From Chondrus crispus (lineage: Eukaryota > Rhodophyta > Florideophyceae > Gigartinales > Gigartinaceae): 64,000 nt of DNA. The notes under the pieces were generated by a model. That model did not search any database, was not told where the DNA came from, and saw nothing but the letters and a program-made list of their open reading frames with translations. Below are positions 42,858 to 53,218 of the stretch, piece by piece (within the stretch, counting starts at the first letter, position 1; the number at the start of each line of letters is the position of its first letter). Location: NCBI RefSeq assembly GCF_000350225.1, contig NW_005178983.1, forward strand, positions 124,001 to 188,000, written 5' to 3'. The translations under genes were made by a program, and so were the position numbers.

Positions 42858-45800
42858 ATGGAAAAACGACCAGACATCCCAAGACTAGACCCCACCAACT
42901 ACGGCCCCTGGATAGTAGCCACCCGCGCAGCAGCACACACCATCGGAGCTATCGAACACATCACAGGAAACCCCCCACCCCCGCAAGACCCAACCGACCT
43001 CAACATATTCGACAAGAACAAGAACTACCTTCTTGGAAAATTAATTACGTCCATACCCCCCGAAATAGCCAATCTCATCCTCACGCCAACCAGTGATCCC
43101 ACTCCCTACGATCTAGTACAAGCCGTCACCTCCCACCTCGACACCACAAACGCATCAGATCACAAGTACCTAAAGCAACTGGCAGAGCAAGCCCATTACA
43201 AGCCCGAAATGACGCTAGAAGAGTACATCAACGCCCACGAAAAGATTCGAACAAGGATGATAGCAGCCCGGTTCCCAGACATCTCTGACCCCAAGACTAC
43301 TGTCGAGTTTCTCATAGATGGTCTGAGGTTCAACCCAGCCACAACCACGATAGGAAGCCAGCTCATCGCCCTCGATCCCAAAGACACCAAAGACTTCGTA
43401 CACAAGTTCAATCGCTTAGATCTGTACCAGCGATCATCCCTCCCTAAACCGGCAAGCATGCATGGCGACATTGGTAGTCCCGCCAACTCATTCCGAAACA
43501 GGACACCCGCTCCATGGTACACCCGCCGGCCCCAACACAACCTACCGGTGCCGAAAAATCCGTGTCGCTTCCACATGTCCCGAGGCGTCACTCGACCGAG
43601 ACACACGGATCAAGAGTGCAACCATCCAGCCCACCCTCGCCACCAATACATCCGTCCAACAACACGTCCCAAGCTCCTCAACACGGCCCACATCACACAA
43701 AGCCCGGTCGACTACGCACAAGACCCAGACGCAGGACACACCAACGTGCTCAACCAAGCGCCAAGGGTCGATCTTCTTGAAGATCACTGTACGTATATCC
43801 TGGACTCGGGAGCACACCCCTCCCACATGCAGTCACTCTCCTCACTGCACAACCCTCGACTAGCCCCGACCAGAACCAAAACGGCCACTAACCAAACTGT
43901 ACCCTGTACACACATCGGACAGACGACGATACGGACGAATAAGGGTCACCCCCTGAAAATCACCGCCGTCGTATCACCCAGAATCCCCAACAATCTCCTC
44001 TCTGTCAGATCCATAACGCAAAAACATGGCAACGTCCTATTCACACCAGACGTAGCCTACATATTTGACAAAAATTCACGTGGCACTGTCATTGGCACGG
44101 CACCATGGGACTCTCAGATCCGATCGTATGCATGGAAATCAACCCCAAAACCACAAGCAAGAGAAACCCCCACAAGACCCATTCCCAAACCACCAACGAA
44201 AAAGGCACCGCAACAGACAACCAAACCCACCGCCACACCCCTCACGACCCCAAAACAACAGGCCAGAGCAGCTCGCACAAGGCCAATTCCCAAACCACCA
44301 ACGAAAAAGGCACCACAACAGACAACCAAACCCACTGCCACACCCCTCACAACCAGCAAAGCCACACCCACCGGCCTCACACAGTCACGGGACCACACAC
44401 CAAGATCCATTAAATCGACACCAGCTCCCCACATACCAGAAATCCCCTGTAAGACAGCCGACAGAATTCTGCATCAATGGCATCTCAAACTCAACCACGC
44501 CCCTCTCCGCACAATACAAAATATCGCAAAAACTAAAACAGTACACGGCCTTCCAGCATCACTGTCAACCACAAAAATTCGCATATCATGCTCGGCATGC
44601 TCGCACGCCAAACAACGACCAGCACGCCACACCCCCGCACCCCACCACTATGCCCCCGGTGAATATCTCAGTTCAGACACATGCGGACCGATCCAACCCA
44701 GATCTACGCACGGCAATCTACACTTCCTTACGTACATAGACGCCGCCTCACGGCATGTCATACTGTACTTCCTCAAATCACGGAACGAAGTCGGCATCAT
44801 CATGCCTCAATTCTTTGCCCAACTCAAACACCGCAACCGTCTCCCTAAAATATACCGCACCGACAACGCCCGAGAATTCAAATCCAATCATGCGCTCCAA
44901 ACCTACGCCGCTCTAGGAATACAGTACGAAAACAACACGCCTCACCAACCTCAAGAAAATTCCATCGCCGAAAGAATTAATCAAACCCTCATGAATGCAG
45001 CAAGAGCAAACTTACACCACGCAAACCTGCCTGCAACATACTGGGAAGACGCGGTACGAGACGCTGCCTACAAGTACAACATCCTACCTCACAGCGCAAC
45101 AAACCAAGCGCCATACACACTGTGGCACAGCCAACCGGCGAAACCCAAACAACTCCTCATCTTCGGCCAGATCGGGACCGTCCCGGTCTACGCAAATAAG
45201 AAGAAACTCGAGTCACGCAGCCGACCTGTACGCTATATGTATGCCAACAACCCCCGCTCAATCACCGTGCAAGATACCCACACGCACCAATATCACACAG
45301 TCCGCACACAAGACTTCCTCCCATACACCAAGTCACATGACCCAGCTGTCACCACCAACGCCGTTCTTCGCACCACCTCTACCCCTCCACCCCAACCCAC
45401 TCCTCAGATAACCACGCCAGACCCCCGCAACAGACAAGAAGCTCGCAACTACCCCGACGCGCACGAATGGGCGCGAGCGCACGACGCCGAACTAGAAAAA
45501 TTAGATGACAAAAACACCATCAGATGGATCCCCGACAGCATGATCCCAAAACACGAAAAATTAATACCGCTCACCATGACTTACCGCTACATACGGGACC
45601 ATACGGGAGCCGTCACCGAGCGCAAAGCAAGATGCGCCGCAAGAGGCGACCGTATGACACCTGGAAAGCACTATGACCCCGACCAAGTTACCACGCACAT
45701 GGCGGACAAGACTACAGTACGGCTCCTATTAGCCATAGCCGCCTCCCGCAATTGGTCACTAGAACACATGGACATCAGTTCAGCATACCTCCATGAACGC

Positions 45801-47030
45801 TTCCCCCAAACGAAACCGGTATACATCAAACAACACCCCCGCTTCAATGGCACATTTAAACATCAAGGAAAAGCGGGGCTCCTCATAAAGAACATATACG
45901 GCACACCACAGGCCGCCCGCATCTACCACGACGGCCTCCTCAAACACCTAACCTCCCATGGCTACCAGCCTACCGAAGCCGACCCGTGCCTCTTTTTCAA
46001 AAAATCAATCAAAGGCACAATACTCGTAGCAGTCAACATGGACGACTTTCTCTCTGTCGCCTCAACCCAAGCCATGCAAGACGAACTACACGCCACCCTC
46101 GCGGCGAAATACAAAATCAAGCGCCTAGGCTTCCCAGCCCAATACTTGAAATGGCACATACAACGTATGCCACAAGGCGAAGTACACATCGCACAGCCGC
46201 AAGTAGCCACGTCAATACTCACGAAAACGGGCATGCTCGCAGCGAACCCAAAGCGCACACCACTTCCCCCCAAAGCAGCATTCACCTTCGCACACGACAG
46301 CACACCACTGGAACAACATCAGGCCTTTCTGTACCGCCAAACAATAGGCGATCTGCGCTACCTCGCGGACAGCACAAGGCCAGATATACATCCAGCCGTC
46401 AGCATGCTAGCCTCGGTAATGCACAAGCCCGCGAAAGAGCACAAAGACCACCTCCAATGGCTCTTACGCTACCTCAGCGGCACAAAGGACCACGGCATCC
46501 TTTTCAAATCCGCACCCAGAACCACCTCCCCCACTCTCTGCACGTACAGCGACTCCGATTTTGCGAATGATCACGACCGCAAATCGCGAACCGGAGTCGT
46601 ACACATGTTCCAAGGCGCACCTATAAGCTGGACATCAGCCCGACAGACAGTCGTCGCGGCTTCCACGTGCGAAGCAGAGTACTTGGCCGCCACCGCCGCT
46701 ACACAACAGGCCCACTGGCTCAGAAGGCTTCTCAGCGAAACACAAACGCCTGAGACTAAACCAACACCGCTCTTCGTCGACAACAAGTCTGCCATCCTTG
46801 TCGCCCAAAACTCGGCGCCCACCAAACGCCGAAAATTCATTGACGTCAAACACCACCTCATCCACAACCACATCCAAAGAGGAAACGTCAACATCAAACA
46901 TATCCCCTCCGACGAAAACTTAGCGGACTACTTCACCAAGCCACTCGGACCCCAACGTACACGGCACCTCCTTCGTAACCTTAGCATCGTCGCCCCAAAA
47001 CCCCTATTGGCGAACCCGGGGACTGTCTGA
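42858..47030 (+). CDS. E4 gag-pol polyprotein
   Basis: 1390 residues. Gag includes a knuckle of form CX2HX9HX4C (CRFHMSRGVTRPRHTDQEC, about residue 235). Protease: YILDSGAHPSHM (about 316). Integrase: WHLKLNH and CSACSHAKQ (HHCC), then D-D-E at SSDTCGP (about 607), YRTDNAREF (about 669) and ENSIAERINQTL (about 705). RT: EHMDISSAYLHERF, NIYGTPQAARIY and the catalytic box VAVNMDDFLSV (about 1060), in which the usual YVDD is NMDD. RNase H: TYSDSDFAN, VAASTCEAEYLAA, FVDNKSAI and HIPSDENLADYFTKPLG. The stop codon lies in an LTR-like sequence at 47024. No frame breaks. Confidence 0.94.
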   Translation: MEKRPDIPRLDPTNYGPWIVATRAAAHTIGAIEHITGNPPPPQDPTDLNIFDKNKNYLLGKLITSIPPEIANLILTPTSDPTPYDLVQAVTSHLDTTNASDHKYLKQLAEQAHYKPEMTLEEYINAHEKIRTRMIAARFPDISDPKTTVEFLIDGLRFNPATTTIGSQLIALDPKDTKDFVHKFNRLDLYQRSSLPKPASMHGDIGSPANSFRNRTPAPWYTRRPQHNLPVPKNPCRFHMSRGVTRPRHTDQECNHPAHPRHQYIRPTTRPKLLNTAHITQSPVDYAQDPDAGHTNVLNQAPRVDLLEDHCTYILDSGAHPSHMQSLSSLHNPRLAPTRTKTATNQTVPCTHIGQTTIRTNKGHPLKITAVVSPRIPNNLLSVRSITQKHGNVLFTPDVAYIFDKNSRGTVIGTAPWDSQIRSYAWKSTPKPQARETPTRPIPKPPTKKAPQQTTKPTATPLTTPKQQARAARTRPIPKPPTKKAPQQTTKPTATPLTTSKATPTGLTQSRDHTPRSIKSTPAPHIPEIPCKTADRILHQWHLKLNHAPLRTIQNIAKTKTVHGLPASLSTTKIRISCSACSHAKQRPARHTPAPHHYAPGEYLSSDTCGPIQPRSTHGNLHFLTYIDAASRHVILYFLKSRNEVGIIMPQFFAQLKHRNRLPKIYRTDNAREFKSNHALQTYAALGIQYENNTPHQPQENSIAERINQTLMNAARANLHHANLPATYWEDAVRDAAYKYNILPHSATNQAPYTLWHSQPAKPKQLLIFGQIGTVPVYANKKKLESRSRPVRYMYANNPRSITVQDTHTHQYHTVRTQDFLPYTKSHDPAVTTNAVLRTTSTPPPQPTPQITTPDPRNRQEARNYPDAHEWARAHDAELEKLDDKNTIRWIPDSMIPKHEKLIPLTMTYRYIRDHTGAVTERKARCAARGDRMTPGKHYDPDQVTTHMADKTTVRLLLAIAASRNWSLEHMDISSAYLHERFPQTKPVYIKQHPRFNGTFKHQGKAGLLIKNIYGTPQAARIYHDGLLKHLTSHGYQPTEADPCLFFKKSIKGTILVAVNMDDFLSVASTQAMQDELHATLAAKYKIKRLGFPAQYLKWHIQRMPQGEVHIAQPQVATSILTKTGMLAANPKRTPLPPKAAFTFAHDSTPLEQHQAFLYRQTIGDLRYLADSTRPDIHPAVSMLASVMHKPAKEHKDHLQWLLRYLSGTKDHGILFKSAPRTTSPTLCTYSDSDFANDHDRKSRTGVVHMFQGAPISWTSARQTVVAASTCEAEYLAATAATQQAHWLRRLLSETQTPETKPTPLFVDNKSAILVAQNSAPTKRRKFIDVKHHLIHNHIQRGNVNIKHIPSDENLADYFTKPLGPQRTRHLLRNLSIVAPKPLLANPGTV
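44172..44354 (+). repeat. 78-bp in-frame tandem duplication between protease and integrase of E4
   Basis: Units begin at 44172 and 44277 (105-bp period, 35 codons). Each encodes TRPIPKPPTKKAPQQTTKPT and a few more residues. They form a Pro/Lys/Thr-rich, probably disordered linker. Confidence 0.85.
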
Positions 47031-47164
47031 CCGCACAATCACATTCGCCAATAGCCATTTTGTAGTGTCAGACCGCACAGGACAGTCTGTCCTATACAGG
47101 ACATACTTAACCCACGAGCGACGACGAGTAAACGAGGAGGAGTCATCGGTCTCCAGTTCACACA
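47024..47164 (+). repeat. E4 3' LTR with an extra 42-bp segment at its start
   Basis: 47066-47164 matches the 5' LTR. 47024-47065 begins with another copy of the LTR start (TGTCTGACCGCACA) and then diverges. A purine-rich CGGGGAC precedes 47024, suggesting that position is the real LTR start. CTATTGGCGAA (47004-47014) and TTCGCCAATAG (47044-47054) form an 11-bp inverted repeat across the junction. Confidence 0.8.
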
Positions 47165-47196
47165 GTCGTTACACCACAACATGCAACAAGGCGACC

Positions 47197-47238
47197 CGCT
47201 CTGGTCTCCACGCTCTGGTCTCCACGCTCTGGTCTCCA
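47197..47238 (+). repeat. 14-bp tandem repeat, three perfect units
   Basis: CGCTCTGGTCTCCA repeated three times, in the host sequence just right of E4. Confidence 0.9.
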
Positions 47239-50200
47239 CGCGGGTTGCTGCAGAGAGGTGAAAACAAGCCCAACATGCGCTGTGATGGAATCGGAAGGAT
47301 CTGTACCTTCCATGCTACAGTGTAAGATTACTGTACCTACCGTACGGACAGAAGTTTACAAAGTTGCGAGTCGCTCGCTTGCTCCGTGCAGAGAGGCCCG
47401 TCGCATCGTTGTAAGCATTTTGAAACTGCGCAATGGGGGTGCTGCGTGAGGAACAGCGTTTTGCGCTTTGCGGAGTAAGTTCGAAATGGGAAGAAAAGTT
47501 GAAATTTTATCGTCTGCACATTCCGAGCACACCGGTCCTTTTGTTTCCACAACACCCACAGCATGCACGGCAGGGAATTTGGTGACAAGACACAATCCAG
47601 ACAGCACCCCCCTCTCATCCCACTCAGTATTTGTAAGGATCGAGGAAAATTAAGCATGAAGGAAGTCTCCGTTCACTTGTCACATAATAAATACCCAGAC
47701 CATATCTTGTTGTGTCACCCATTGATGACTACTGTGAAATCTATTTTCGTGAGTGCCACCTTTCCAAAATTTAGCGCAGAAGCTACTAAAGCTGATACGT
47801 GTCAAGTGGGGTCCAAGCCCCTAGACGACTTTAATTCCAATAGGTATTCATATTCTTTACTCTTTAATTAAAGAACAACATTGATTCCCCAAGATAGCTT
47901 CCTTGGTATGCAGTGCCTCTTAGGCCTCAATTGTCGCCGAAGGTGGCACAGACATCCCTATATATATTGACGACAGCTACACGAAGCAACCATCAATGCT
48001 GATAGCAAAATATCAACAATGTCGTTGTTAAAATAATCACAAAACTGAAACCAGCTTTTCCGGTTAAGAGAAAAAGCACTGCGTAAAATATTTCCTGCGT
48101 GCATTGCGAATTTGGATGCTTTTGGCCATGTTCACCTTCCACGGAAGGCTTTCCTGGAATCAGAGACATCAAAATCTTTTCTTGTCTCAAAAGTATGGCA
48201 GGCGCAGTTATTTACTGTGAAATTCGTTCGGCGAAGAAAAAGCAAGTCATCGTGACCTGGAGTGCTCAGAGACTGGGCTTTTCGCAAGTCTACGGACTGC
48301 AGTAACAAGAAAGCTGGAATCTTCACCACCTAATTGTGACGGAGGCCAGTCATTCACGTGGCTGGATTTAAGTTTGCCACCGTTGAGAAGCAAATGGTTG
48401 CGTCTGCTCCCCATACTGTCTCCTACACATAGACCAAATACTAAAGGTGATGAGTGCCAGAGTGCCAAACTCTTAGCAGAACGAGCGCCAACACGCGAAA
48501 AACGCACATCACTCTAGAGGTTTATAAACATGCTGTGCGCTTTCATGTCAATTAAATAAAGGTAGAATACCGCTTGTGGCCAGTGATTTGATGCAAATGT
48601 ACCCAAGTGTTTAATTTTTCACGCCCTCTTCGACAAATTTTCTCCCACTTCAGATGGGAGACTAAACAACCCCGAGTCGTTTAAGGCCGATTCTTACACT
48701 TATCGGGCCAAGAAAAACCCTTTCTCCGAAAACTATGCCTCAAGACGGGAAGTCTTTGGGATTACTTCAGTAATATCCACAGCTCAGAAGATGCGAGGTG
48801 CGAGAGCAGTATTCAGGAGGTACACGTACAGTAGTTGTTTTACCAATTTTTCGACAATCAGAGAGGGAGAGAATACAAAAGTATGACGTACATTGTGCAG
48901 GTTCAGGGATAAAAAATGTAACGAAGGAAACTGAACTAGAGTGGCTATCGGGGAGCATGATACGATAATAGGTTAAGAGTCAATGGACTTTACTTCTTCA
49001 ATGGTCTGAGCTCTTGTTGCCCCAGAAGTTCCCAACGTCGGACACCAGGCCCTTATTATATACACTTTCAGACACTCCTAAATACCTTGTACTAGTAAAA
49101 GCGCATGGCGCTTTTTTCTTTTCTGCGTCGAAAAGCACGGAAAGGTCAAAGAAGGGGCGAGTCGTTCAGCTGCTTACATTTACAGAGTATGTCGTTGTAT
49201 CACGCCTTCAGTTGATGCCCTGTAAGCTGGAATTTTTCGTGGAAAGAGATGAAACAGGTTGCGGAGATGGTGTGCTGAAGATGAAGCTTTCGTTACCGTA
49301 TCGATCATGCACGAAAAGTAGATTCCAAACATGTGTGCTGGTGTTCAAGCCTTCATCTGGCTGTTGCAGGATCTAACAGCAAGCTTGATAGAACCAAACA
49401 TTGAAATTACGCTAATAAGGGTAGAATCTTGTATATTTGCCGATTTATTCCTGCTCTTTTCGACGTTCTTTGCGATACAACACCGCAACCAGTTTTGAAC
49501 ATGTGGGGTGCTTCACATACTGTGGCAAAGTAAGCGTATTTTAAAGCGTGTGTTTAAGAAGCGTGGAACGAATCCATCTTCCATCATCCAATCTGCCCGT
49601 CGCCCATCACGTCCTTCAAAATTGTTTGGAGCACAGACGCAGCAACCGCCCTTACCCTATTGGCTTCATTTCAGTTGCCGTCCCCATTTTCGGTCTCCTG
49701 TGTCGTTGTTGTTTGTGAGTCCCCAAATGTGCAGACTAAACATAAATGTAAAGGGCCGGGCCCGGAAGAGATTTTCTCTTTCTGGCAGAGAAATAGAATT
49801 GAGTGGCACGTTTTGACCACCAATCTAGCGAAGGATGTTGTCGTGAAAACAAATGCAGCGTTAAAATCTACGACTGTTGATATGACGAGCAAGACTGTAC
49901 TGTACTGAGCAAAACAGCTCATGTGAGCTGTTTGTGAACAGTTCTGGATTGATACTGTAAGGTTCTGGAGCCCAAATTACAGCCACTCTGTACACGTGTA
50001 CCTACGCACGCTTATGGACAGCCTGTCCTATTTGTCACTGTAATATTTGTTCTGTAAGTTCAGTGTGACAGTGGCGGTTGCTCGTCTGTTTCCTTTTCAC
50101 ACTGTCGGTACAGAATACCTTCAAGTTGCACTTCCACCTCCGCCATTCTGGCTCATCCCCCCATCACCTCGCAACACTTAACTCATTCCCAAATGGGAGG

Positions 50201-50308
50201 GGCAGAGCCCCTTCCCCGTTCTTCCATACCCCTCCCCCATACCCCTCCCCCACACCCCCACTCCTCCTCCGCATGCTATCACCCCACCCTCACACACCGC
50301 TTCCCACA
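47239..50308. other. long intergenic stretch, no recognised gene
   Basis: About 3 kb of AT-rich sequence. ORFs of 60-120 codons (47563-47871, 49014-49376, 49508-49816) lack domains, and neighbouring frames are equally open. A small hairpin AAACAGCTCA/TGAGCTGTTT lies at 49912-49933. The last 250 bases are pyrimidine-rich and precede the methyltransferase start. Confidence 0.35.
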
Positions 50309-51784
50309 ATGGCCACGCTCACACCCAAAAAGCGCTTCCCGCATCGCCTCAAGTACCTCCTCTTGCTGCTCCCGCTCGTCTTCCTCCGCCCGAAGCGCTA
50401 CACCCCGCTGCGCCACCCGACGCTCTCTGTCCTCTCGCGCGAGTCGTACAACCTCCCGCATCTTCTCTCGATGCCCACGTTTTTGCAATCCCCGTCCCCG
50501 CCGGACCTCCCCTCCCGCGTCGCGCGTTTCGCCCGCGCCTACCCTACCTCGCTGCTCGCGCGCTACGCCGCCATCCCGAGCTCGTGCGCGCGCCAGCCGT
50601 ACCCACCGCATCTGCGCCATGCGCTGGCCGTGTGGCGCCAGGGCAGGCGCTCGGTGGTGCACGAGCACGTTGTCCGCCGCAACGACACCCTCACCCTCCT
50701 CGTCGAGGCACACCCCGTCCACGGCCTGGCCGTGTCCAGCCTCACCTCGGACTTTGTTCAGCAGGCCGTCCATCGCGCCCGCCACTTCGCACACGTCCTG
50801 CTCGTCGTCAATTTGGCCGACGCCGCAGACGTGAAGGACGCACACAGGGACGCCACGTTTATGCGCGACGCCTTGCGCGAGGCCCGTGTGCACGTCACGC
50901 TGCACTCAAGCGTCGGCGTGGACGAGGACGTGTATCTGTTTCATGCCGCCAGAAACCTCATGGTGCACAAGGGCGATGTGTCGGCACTTGCCGCCATCGT
51001 GTGCGACGGCACCGTGTACTACACCCCGTTGCTGGATGAGTATATCAAGCAAAATCAGTTCAAGTGGATGATCAAGAACGGGCGCCCGGCCATCGACATC
51101 CCGGAGACCGTCCCAGCGTCCATGTGGCGCGCGATGGGGCCTGTGAAGCCCAGCTGTTGCCGGTTTGAGGGGTACGGGCATGGCGACGGGGAGAAGATTC
51201 TGTGCGCAAACTCCAAGACGTTTTCAAGCAACGCTTGCTGGATCCTGTCGCTGGGGTGCCAGGGAAAGTGGTCGTTCGAAAAGGACATTGTGAAGAGGAC
51301 CAACTGCAAGATTCACACATTTGACTGTACGGGGAGCTGGGAGATTCCAGAGGAGCTGCAGGGGCGCGTGACGCTGCACAAGACGTGTCTCGGGAAGGAG
51401 GACGACCCGCGGGAAGACTTTGTCGGGTGGAATCGCGTGATCGCGATGGGGGCGACCAAGGGCGCCAAGAAGATGCCCGCTGTGGTGAAGATGGACATCG
51501 AAGGGTCAGAGTTTCCTGTGCTGCAGGCCCTGCTGGACCACGGCCACGAGAGCTTGCTCCCACAGCAGCTGGCGATTGAAATGCACGCGTACAAGGCGAC
51601 GCCCAAGTTCATGGAGAATCTATTCGCCAACTTTACGCGTCGAGGTTACAGCATGACGCATCGCGCCGACAACCCGTGGTGTGCTCATTGCACCGAGATC
51701 ACAGTGAGCAGGGACGCGGACCTGCCGGACGTGTTTGGGGGAGACGGGGCCGAAGCCAGATGGGACGGCTTGCGCATGACTTAG
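50309..51784 (+). CDS. membrane-anchored METTL24-like (Methyltransf_22 / FkbM-like) methyltransferase
   Basis: The start is chosen at 50309 (MATLTPKKRFPHRLKYLLLL), giving 491 residues. The ORF is open to 50078, but that extension is low-complexity. Residues about 15-24 (YLLLLLPLVFL) form a single membrane anchor after a basic segment, suggesting type II Golgi/ER topology. The C-terminal half has a SAM-binding motif (ILSLGCQGKWSFEKDIV), CKIHTFDCTGSWEIP, and PAVVKMDIEGSEFPVLQALL with the acidic motif of FkbM-type enzymes. Methylation of a carbohydrate or small molecule is plausible; the substrate is unknown. GC-rich codon use throughout, with no breaks or introns seen. A candidate cellular gene. 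Confidence 0.8.
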   Translation: MATLTPKKRFPHRLKYLLLLLPLVFLRPKRYTPLRHPTLSVLSRESYNLPHLLSMPTFLQSPSPPDLPSRVARFARAYPTSLLARYAAIPSSCARQPYPPHLRHALAVWRQGRRSVVHEHVVRRNDTLTLLVEAHPVHGLAVSSLTSDFVQQAVHRARHFAHVLLVVNLADAADVKDAHRDATFMRDALREARVHVTLHSSVGVDEDVYLFHAARNLMVHKGDVSALAAIVCDGTVYYTPLLDEYIKQNQFKWMIKNGRPAIDIPETVPASMWRAMGPVKPSCCRFEGYGHGDGEKILCANSKTFSSNACWILSLGCQGKWSFEKDIVKRTNCKIHTFDCTGSWEIPEELQGRVTLHKTCLGKEDDPREDFVGWNRVIAMGATKGAKKMPAVVKMDIEGSEFPVLQALLDHGHESLLPQQLAIEMHAYKATPKFMENLFANFTRRGYSMTHRADNPWCAHCTEITVSRDADLPDVFGGDGAEARWDGLRMT

Positions 51785-51836
51785 TTTACTGGTTGCCGTA
51801 TGGTTTAGGCGGGCGCTGTCGACATGCCCTACCGAC

Positions 51837-52484
51837 TCAACTAAACTTACTTGTGTCTACTTCCAGGCTCGTCCGATCGCCCGGCTCAAGAACAGCACCC
51901 TTCTCTCTCTCATCAGCGTCTCCTCCGCATGGGATTCTAACAACGCTCCGCTTCTCCTCCTCGCTAATGGCAAGTTTCTCCATCATGCGGTCCACACCCC
52001 CGGTCCCCCCTACGCACACCTCGGCACTCACAAGGACGCCCGTCGCCTTTCCCCGGGGTCGCTGGGTCCTCCAGCACACGCGTCTCACCCCGCCTCGCCC
52101 CCGGAAGAGCAAGGCGGCGAGAGTGGCGCGCAGGGCGTGGTGCTCGGGACAAAAGCGGGGCGCGCACGACGAGCGGGCGAAGCGGCGCTGCTTGCGCAGC
52201 GGGAGCGGGCGCGAGACCGCCGAGGGATGGTGGGCGGGGGGACACAGAGGGCACGGCGGGGGTTGGGGGAGCAGGTTGGTCGTGGGAGGATTGTTCATGG
52301 CGATGGTGGTGGAGGGAGGTGGCGACAGAGAGCGGTGCCGAGAAGAGCGGTAGGGAGCAGGGGAGGGCCAGCGGAAAGCGGAGGTGGAAGTGCTGTCTCG
52401 GAATTGGACACGTTTTACAGATCGACAGCTGGCACTTGTGGATTGGGTGCATGGACTGTTCATTTCAAGTTTTTCCGCAAACAT
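51837..52484 (-). CDS. possible small convergent gene (uncertain)
   Basis: A 215-codon minus-strand ORF ends 52 bp from the methyltransferase stop. An internal ATG near 52300 would give about 154 residues (MNNPPTTNLLPQPPPC...). Its C-terminal half (GVLVSAEVCVGGTGGVDRMM; EKLAISEEEKRSVVRIPCGG) looks protein-like. The + strand of the same block also stays open and even shows a CTTCCAG acceptor-like site at 51866. In GC-rich sequence this is weak evidence, and I recognise no domain. Confidence 0.25.
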   Translation of the reverse strand: MFAEKLEMNSPCTQSTSASCRSVKRVQFRDSTSTSAFRWPSPAPYRSSRHRSLSPPPSTTIAMNNPPTTNLLPQPPPCPLCPPAHHPSAVSRPLPLRKQRRFARSSCAPRFCPEHHALRATLAALLFRGRGGVRRVCWRTQRPRGKATGVLVSAEVCVGGTGGVDRMMEKLAISEEEKRSVVRIPCGGDADEREKGAVLEPGDRTSLEVDTSKFS

Positions 52485-53218
52485 TTAAGGTTGTCTGTGA
52501 AGTCACGAAAACGGGTGTTTTGGAGGCGAGTTTGCTCGGGTTTTCTGAACGCAAAAAATTTCAAGCAACGCGTTTGGCAAAACTCACAGTACCCTTGGTA
52601 CAGTGGGTATTGCTCATTAGTGCACACCCGTGTCGTAAGCACAAAAGGTGCAGTACTCCCGATGTGCAATAATATGGAAGAAACTTCAAGTTCTTTGCGC
52701 GTTCACGGTACACCAAGGGTACAGTAGATCCTTGGTGTATTTGCTTACGAAAATGTTCACAATCGCTGCGCTCTGTCGAAAGCTCAAGCACTTTTGTATG
52801 TGTGGCCTGGAGATTTGATGAAAGGGAAGGTGATGTGAGGGGGGATATGGCGTTGACAGCACTACAGATATGGGCCTGTGAGCCCTGCACGGCTCGCAGC
52901 TGGCTCTACACGTCGCGATCAAACAGTACACCCGATCTTTTTACTTTTTAATTTAACCTGGATTCCTTTATGAACTGGACCAGGTTAATTCTGGTAATCG
53001 ACCTAAGAGAAAGCGATCCAGTTTTGGATCACAGAGCCGCATTGGGACGGTCCGGTGCGCATCGCATTCCGCATCGCTTATGTCCCTCAACTTAAACGGA
53101 TTGTGGGAAGAAAAGCAGCTCTTTTGGGAGCTGCAGAGTATCATACCTAAGCATCGTAATCATTTTGATTGTGAAACCGTTAGAAAATAGTGAGAAGGTG
53201 GGTACGATATAACCCTGT
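52485..53218. other. no gene; contains a TTAACCTGG repeat
   Basis: 52951-52992 belongs to the TTAACCTGG/CCAGGTTAAT family also found at 56404-56441, 59246-59337 and 62143-62175. A local near-repeat around CAGTACCCTTGGTACAGTGG (52580) and GGTACACCAAGGGTACAGTA (52708) is also present. Confidence 0.4.

Larger units (their letters stand above)
42546..47164 (+). mobile_element. LTR retrotransposon E4, Ty1/copia, short LTRs, apparently intact
   Basis: A 4619-bp element with 99-bp terminal repeats that differ at one base, and a perfect duplication, GTCGT (42541-42545 and 47165-47169). One 1390-codon ORF carries all domains in copia order. GGTTACGGGCACC follows the 5' LTR. It resembles the half-tRNA (initiator Met anticodon stem) primer sites known from copia and Ty5, with one clear mismatch. 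Short LTRs and a single ORF recall GalEa-type copia elements reported from red algae. Youth and coding integrity make it the best candidate for an active element here. Confidence 0.93.

Noticed and set aside
42443..43096. 217-codon ORF across the E4 5' LTR
   Set aside because: It crosses an LTR boundary and runs into an alternative frame of the E4 polyprotein.
50193..50834. 213-codon ORF overlapping the methyltransferase
   Set aside because: Shadow frame of a high-GC3 gene; it lacks any motif, while the other frame has SAM-binding motifs.
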